A stretch of 8,500 bases of DNA from positions 1-8,500 of the forward strand of contig CAMYXB010000039.1 of assembly GCA_947303145.1 (NCBI GenBank). Reading direction: 5' to 3'. This DNA is from an uncultured Clostridia bacterium. GTDB taxonomy: Bacteria > Bacillota > Clostridia > Christensenellales > UBA1242. The number at the start of each line of letters is the position of its first letter. Positions within the stretch are counted from its first letter, which is position 1. The notes beneath the pieces are model-generated. The model saw only the letters and a list, made by a program, of their open reading frames with translations. It searched no databases and was not told the DNA's origin. A program made the translations under genes and the position numbers. Positions 4,675-8,500 of the stretch are shown here, piece by piece.

Positions 4675-5985
4675 ATGGCAAGATACTTTGGCACAGACGG
4701 GATAAGGGGAATATTTGGCGAAGATATGAATATGGACATCGCTCTAAGGTGTGGCAATGCCTTGTCTTGCAAGAAAGAGCACACGAAGATTGTCATCGGC
4801 AGAGACACGAGAGGCAGTGGAGACTATCTCACGCACGCCCTAAGTTGCGGGGTAATGATGGCTGGTGGCGATGTGGTGGATATGGGCATAGCACCTACGA
4901 GCAGTGTGGCATACATTGCTAGAAAATATGGCTATGACTATGGCGTAGTCATTAGTGCATCGCACAATCCAGCGAAGTATAACGGGATAAAAGTATTCGA
5001 CAGCACAGGGCATAAATTGTTAGACAAGGAAGAATATGAGATAGAAAATCTCATGTCTGGTCCACTTAAAACTAGGTCAGTAGGGAGATATTGTCACAAG
5101 GAAGAATTGGTGGGGGAATATGTAGAATTCCTGCTCTCTTGCACAGATAAAAGTTTGACTGGGTATAAAGTGGTGCTAGATTGCGCCAATGGGGCGTGCT
5201 ATGACGTAGCACCTAAGGTGTTCTCGTCTCTTGGGGCGGAAGTCGTGGCGATTAACACAAGAAGTGACGGGGAGAGCATCAATAGCCATTGTGGAGCCAC
5301 AGACCTAGAAGATGTCAAAAAATCTGTGGCAAAGTTTGGAGCGGATGTTGGGCTGGCGTTCGATGGGGACGGAGATAGGCTCATGGCAGTCACTCATGAT
5401 GGGAAGGTGCTAGACGGAGATATTTTGCTGTATCTTTTCACCATGTATCTTAAAGAAAAGAGAGAACTCAGGGAGAATGTAAGCGTAGGCACTGTGCAGA
5501 CCAATATGGCTGTGGAGGTGGAACTTAAAAGGCGGGCCATCGGCTTTGTCAGGACAGATGTGGGGGATAAATATATATCTAGGGCTATGGGGGATAGATT
5601 GTCCATAGGTGCAGAGCAGGCAGGACATATTATCCTTGGCAATCTGCACACCACTGGGGACGGCATTCTCTCTGCCATAAAATTGTGTGAAATATTGTGC
5701 GAAAAAGGCAGAGACTTCCTCTCCTCGTATAACTTCCAGTTATATCCACAAGCCAATATGTCTATTGAAGTGAAAGATAAGGAGAGAATAATGGAAGATG
5801 AGAACATCCAAAGTCTTATCTCAAAATTTTCTCTTATACTAAAAGATAGAGGTAGAGTGCTGGTCCGTCCGTCTGGCACAGAAAGGAAGATAAGGATAAT
5901 GGTGGAGTGTCTATCACTAGACGAGGCGGAGGAGATGGCCAGCAGACTATCCAGTGTCGTGCGTGAGATAGACAAGGGACTTTGA
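4675..5985 (+). CDS. glmM: Phosphoglucosamine mutase
   Basis: This 436-residue member of the alpha-D-phosphohexomutase family converts GlcN-6-P to GlcN-1-P in the cytoplasm. The family order is intact: N-terminal FGTDGIRG (5-12); the phosphoserine loop SASHNP with catalytic Ser96; the metal-binding DGDGDR (230-235); the sugar-binding GAEQAGH (312-318), where many relatives have Ser in place of the second Ala; and the phosphate-binding RPSGTE (398-403). The length is slightly below the usual 440-450. ATG 4675 follows AGGAG at 4661-4665 and directly abuts the previous stop codon. Only 1 nt separates it from glmS. The GlmM rather than PGM/PMM assignment is strongly supported by the flanking genes. 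Confidence 0.96.
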   Translation: MARYFGTDGIRGIFGEDMNMDIALRCGNALSCKKEHTKIVIGRDTRGSGDYLTHALSCGVMMAGGDVVDMGIAPTSSVAYIARKYGYDYGVVISASHNPAKYNGIKVFDSTGHKLLDKEEYEIENLMSGPLKTRSVGRYCHKEELVGEYVEFLLSCTDKSLTGYKVVLDCANGACYDVAPKVFSSLGAEVVAINTRSDGESINSHCGATDLEDVKKSVAKFGADVGLAFDGDGDRLMAVTHDGKVLDGDILLYLFTMYLKEKRELRENVSVGTVQTNMAVEVELKRRAIGFVRTDVGDKYISRAMGDRLSIGAEQAGHIILGNLHTTGDGILSAIKLCEILCEKGRDFLSSYNFQLYPQANMSIEVKDKERIMEDENIQSLISKFSLILKDRGRVLVRPSGTERKIRIMVECLSLDEAEEMASRLSSVVREIDKGL

Positions 5986-5986
5986 G

Positions 5987-7744
5987 ATGTGTGGGATAGC
6001 GGGATATGTGGGAGATGACAATGCCATCTCCCGACTATACACTATGCTGGAAAAATTGGAATACAGAGGATATGACTCGTCTGGCATAGGATATATATGC
6101 AATGGGGGCATAGCATGTCTCAAGCAAGTGGGAGAGGTGAGCTGTCTATCTCCACTCATCATGGGCAAAAGTTCACATTGTGGCATAGCACATACTAGGT
6201 GGGCTACACATGGCAAGCCCAGCGAAGTCAACGCTCACCCACATCTTTCTTTTGATAAAAAATGGGCTGTAGTGCACAATGGAATAGTAGAGAATGCGAC
6301 ATATCTTAAGGAAAAATATCTAGGGGATATTGTGCCTGTCAGCGAGACAGACACGGAGATAATATCTCATCTGTTGTCTATCTTTTGCCCAGATGGAGAT
6401 ATATCTTCATTCATATCCGCCATATCCTGTCTATCTGGCTCTTATGCGATATGCTCTGTCCATGAAAATATGCAAAGACTTTTCTTAACCAAAAAGCATT
6501 GCCCGTTATTTGTGGCGATAGGTAGATGTGAGAGTGCTGTAAGTAGCGACATATCTTGCCTTGCGGATAGATTCGACAGATTTTACGAACTGTTAGATGG
6601 CGAATATGCTGTAGTGGAGAGTGGCAGAGTCACTTTTTATAATAGCCATGGCAAAATTATCCATAAAGATAGCCAAAAGATGTGCAAGAATACATCCGTT
6701 GTAGATAAGTGTGGCTATATTCATTTTATGCTCAAAGAGATTGAAGAAGAGGAAGATGTCCTAGAGCGATTGTATAGCATATATGACGCAGAGAGATTGA
6801 GACAAGAATTGATAGACATTGATTTTGATAGAATAGACAGGATAATGCTCGTTGGCTGTGGCACTGCATATCATGCATGTATGTATGGAGCCACGATGCT
6901 CTCTTGGCACACGCACATCACCTCCACTGCACATATTGCCAGCGAATTTATCTATTCTCGCCCAGATTTAGATGACAGGACTCTCGTTATAGCGGTAAGT
7001 CAAAGCGGAGAGACAGCAGACACCATATCCAGTATAGAATTGGCAAGGAAGAAGGGGTGTGCCACTCTCGCCATTACTAATTGCACATCGAGCCCACTTT
7101 CTCGACTTTGCCATGCCACACTTGATATACATTGTGGGAAGGAGATAGCAGTGGCATCTACCAAGGCATACAATGCCATGCTCCAAGTTATGTATTTTCT
7201 CTCCCACTATTTGTCTAAAACCCCATATCTACCCTTATGCCATGAATATTTTGACAAAGCCATATATGATGATGTAGACAAGGTGTCTATGCTACTCAAA
7301 GATAAACGTGAGTTATTTATACTTGGTAGAAATCTAGACTACATCACAGCCATGGAATCTGCACTCAAGATAAAGGAAATAGCATACATCTTTGCTTCGC
7401 CTCACCCAACAGGAGAGTTGAAATATGGCTTTATTGCACTTATAGATAGCGACAGCGTCTGCGTGGTGTTCGCTTTTGACGATGCTCTTCTCCCCAAGAC
7501 GTTGCTCGGCATAGAGGAGATAATGTCACGAGGTGGGAGCGTCATTCTCATCACTTGCCTAGAGATTCCTAGGAATATACAGGATAGACTGATGTGTCTC
7601 ATCTCGCTCCCCGTTATAGGGACGGAGTTGTCTCCCATATATTCCATAATTTTCTGGCAAAAGGTGTCATATAGAGTGTCCATTCTCCGTGGCAACAATC
7701 CAGATAAGCCTCGCAACCTCGCCAAGTCCGTCACCGTGGAATAA
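5987..7744 (+). CDS. glmS: Glutamine-fructose-6-phosphate aminotransferase (isomerizing)
   Basis: This 585-residue enzyme makes GlcN-6-P from fructose-6-P and glutamine, the first committed step to UDP-GlcNAc. The N-terminal Ntn amidotransferase domain has Cys2, YRGYDSSG, HTRWATHG, HNGIVEN and SETDTE. Two SIS domains follow: GCGTAYHA (290-297), SQSGETADT (338-346), VASTKAY (389-395) and ALKIKEIAY (459-467). The C-terminus PRNLAKSVTVE is typical. Lys461 and Glu464 correspond to E. coli Lys485 and Glu488, but Tyr480 (codon 7424-7426) stands where His504 is expected, in GELKYGF instead of the usual GELKHG. The length is a little below the usual 600-610. The ribosome binding site AAGGGA (5974-5979) lies inside glmM. 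The gene ends the operon. Confidence 0.95.
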   Translation: MCGIAGYVGDDNAISRLYTMLEKLEYRGYDSSGIGYICNGGIACLKQVGEVSCLSPLIMGKSSHCGIAHTRWATHGKPSEVNAHPHLSFDKKWAVVHNGIVENATYLKEKYLGDIVPVSETDTEIISHLLSIFCPDGDISSFISAISCLSGSYAICSVHENMQRLFLTKKHCPLFVAIGRCESAVSSDISCLADRFDRFYELLDGEYAVVESGRVTFYNSHGKIIHKDSQKMCKNTSVVDKCGYIHFMLKEIEEEEDVLERLYSIYDAERLRQELIDIDFDRIDRIMLVGCGTAYHACMYGATMLSWHTHITSTAHIASEFIYSRPDLDDRTLVIAVSQSGETADTISSIELARKKGCATLAITNCTSSPLSRLCHATLDIHCGKEIAVASTKAYNAMLQVMYFLSHYLSKTPYLPLCHEYFDKAIYDDVDKVSMLLKDKRELFILGRNLDYITAMESALKIKEIAYIFASPHPTGELKYGFIALIDSDSVCVVFAFDDALLPKTLLGIEEIMSRGGSVILITCLEIPRNIQDRLMCLISLPVIGTELSPIYSIIFWQKVSYRVSILRGNNPDKPRNLAKSVTVE

Positions 7745-7747
7745 GAT

Positions 7748-7811
7748 ATGCCCTTTGTCGGCAGGGTGACATGTATATATTTGTCATCGTCCGATGACAG
7801 GCAGGGGGCAT
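7748..7811. repeat. Palindrome-rich element directly after glmS
   Basis: ATGCCC (7748-7753) pairs with GGGCAT (7806-7811). Inside are TGTCATC/GATGACA (7782-7788 and 7793-7799) and CCCT/AGGG (7751-7754 and 7763-7766). GGCAGGG occurs twice (7760-7766, 7800-7806). Short blocks TGCCCTT, GTCGGCA and GTCCGATG also occur in structured cassette 1. It could be part of the glmS 3' UTR or a dispersed palindromic repeat. There is no tRNA-end copy here. Confidence 0.5.
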
Positions 7812-7853
7812 GAGATAATTTGTTGTTGCGTTAGCAAATGGTGGGGGTAGATA

Positions 7854-7888
7854 TGAAAAAAGAACTTGCAGAAAAAGCAAGTTCTTTT
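7854..7888. terminator. Bidirectional terminator between glmS and the convergent membrane-protein gene
   Basis: AAAAGAACTTGC (7858-7869) and GCAAGTTCTTTT (7877-7888) form a perfect 12-bp stem with a 7-nt loop. On the minus strand about seven T residues follow, making it a strong terminator for the gene at 7911-8363. On the plus strand only the T run of the stem serves glmS. Confidence 0.8.
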
Positions 7889-7910
7889 ATGTATAATAAA
7901 TGGGGGAAGA

Positions 7911-8363
7911 TTATTCTTCTTTGTTTTCTTCGTTTTCTTCTTTAACTTCTATGACTTCTTCGCTGGCAGGCTGAGGGATAGAATTCTTGCTACCTATGGC
8001 TACCAAGGCGAAAATTCCGCCTAGAAGATAGAAAATGTCGAAACTCAACGCACCAATTACTATCATGGCGATATGCAGGCCTTGTTTAGTAGAGCCTTCA
8101 TCTAGAGCCTTCTTGGCTTTGCTGATTAAGACAATGAGGGCGATGTATACGATTATCAAAACGATGCTAAGTATTAGAGTATATTGTCCCAAAAATTTGA
8201 TATATTCCACACTTTCGACTGTGCCAGCAGGCAACTGGTCATAAATCATCTGGGCATTATTCATCATAATTACTCCAAGTATAATACCAAAGACCATCAT
8301 GACTAGGCTAATGATTGTGAAAACCTTGCCTATAATATACATTATCTTTGCACTTTTCTCCAT
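7911..8363 (-). CDS. Small integral membrane protein of unknown function
   Basis: This 150-residue protein is preceded by a very strong AAAGGAGGAG ribosome binding site. Hydrophobic segments lie at about 8-34, 60-81 and 96-125; the last is long enough to be one helix or a tight helical pair. A basic stretch after the second segment (SKAKKALDEGSTKQG) should face the cytoplasm. The last 20 or so residues are almost all Glu, Lys and Asn (acidic tail), with PQP just before. There is no signal peptide cleavage site, no enzyme motif and no family that I recognise. It is convergent with glmS and shares its terminator, so it is not part of the glm operon. Confidence 0.8.
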   Translation of the reverse strand: MEKSAKIMYIIGKVFTIISLVMMVFGIILGVIMMNNAQMIYDQLPAGTVESVEYIKFLGQYTLILSIVLIIVYIALIVLISKAKKALDEGSTKQGLHIAMIVIGALSFDIFYLLGGIFALVAIGSKNSIPQPASEEVIEVKEENEENKEE

Positions 8364-8395
8364 TTTTTCTCCTCCTTTATTAAAATTCTATTTAA

Positions 8396-8425
8396 ATTAT
8401 AACACAATTAGAATATCCAATGCAA
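8396..8425 (-). promoter_or_regulatory. Promoter of the small membrane-protein gene
   Basis: On the minus strand, TTGCAT (8425-8420), an 18-nt spacer and a perfect TATAAT (8401-8396) with an extended -10 TGT before it. It lies about 30 nt upstream of the start codon. The rest of 8426-8500 is AT-rich and shows no further feature I can support. Confidence 0.65.
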
Positions 8426-8500
8426 TAATTTTTATTATACTTGAATTTTTTCCTCTTTTGTCGAAGGGGCAGAGCTCTTTATCTTTATTTCACTTATTGC

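Noticed and set aside
5394..5975. Long minus-strand reading frame inside glmM
   Set aside because: It is a shadow of the well-supported glmM gene; its product is Ser/Leu-rich with no motif and it lacks a start signal.

Overview
The window looks like a chromosomal stretch of a low-GC Gram-positive bacterium, most likely an uncultivated Clostridia-type member of Bacillota. The grounds are the strong AGGAG-type ribosome binding sites, Rho-independent terminators, sigma-A-like promoters, a CCA-encoding tRNA gene and AT-rich coding. No taxonomic marker settles the genus. Gene identities below come from reading motifs; no database search was run.

Left part (1-3118, visibly AT-rich): the right-hand end of an integrative element. 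An Xis-like helix-turn-helix protein (90-332) overlaps a tyrosine recombinase (325-1719). Cargo follows from its own promoter: a small protein that joins a Cys/His cluster, like the tail of MuF-type phage head proteins, to a toxin-like C-terminal domain (1845-2384), then two genes (2397-2636, 2633-3118) that carry three copies of one small beta-rich domain. This layout suggests a toxin plus immunity pair.

Middle part (3119-3954): no protein gene is credible between 3119 and 3954. It holds putative integrase arm sites (3124-3150), two forward terminators, and an unusual tandem array on the minus strand. A tRNA-Thr(GGU) gene (3702-3776) is followed by two further copies of its exact 3' end (3550-3568 and 3350-3368). 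Each copy, like the tRNA, is followed on the minus strand by its own terminator, and each is preceded by a compact multi-hairpin body. The two bodies share short conserved blocks, but their hairpins differ in sequence while pairing is kept. This array is the most interesting object in the window: stacked integration scars, non-autonomous cassettes using the tRNA attachment site, or structured RNAs with a tRNA 3' end.

Right part (3955-7744, higher GC, different codon use): a tight amino-sugar operon, glmU-like, glmM and glmS, with 0-1 nt between genes. It covers fructose-6-P to GlcN-6-P (GlmS), GlcN-1-P (GlmM) and GlcNAc-1-P (GlmU acetyltransferase) for cell-wall precursor synthesis. Two points are odd. 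The GlmU protein has only the left-handed beta-helix acetyltransferase half. GlmS has Tyr at the position of the E. coli His504 isomerase residue. Past glmS lie a palindrome-rich 3' region and a bidirectional terminator shared with a convergent small membrane-protein gene (7911-8363, minus).
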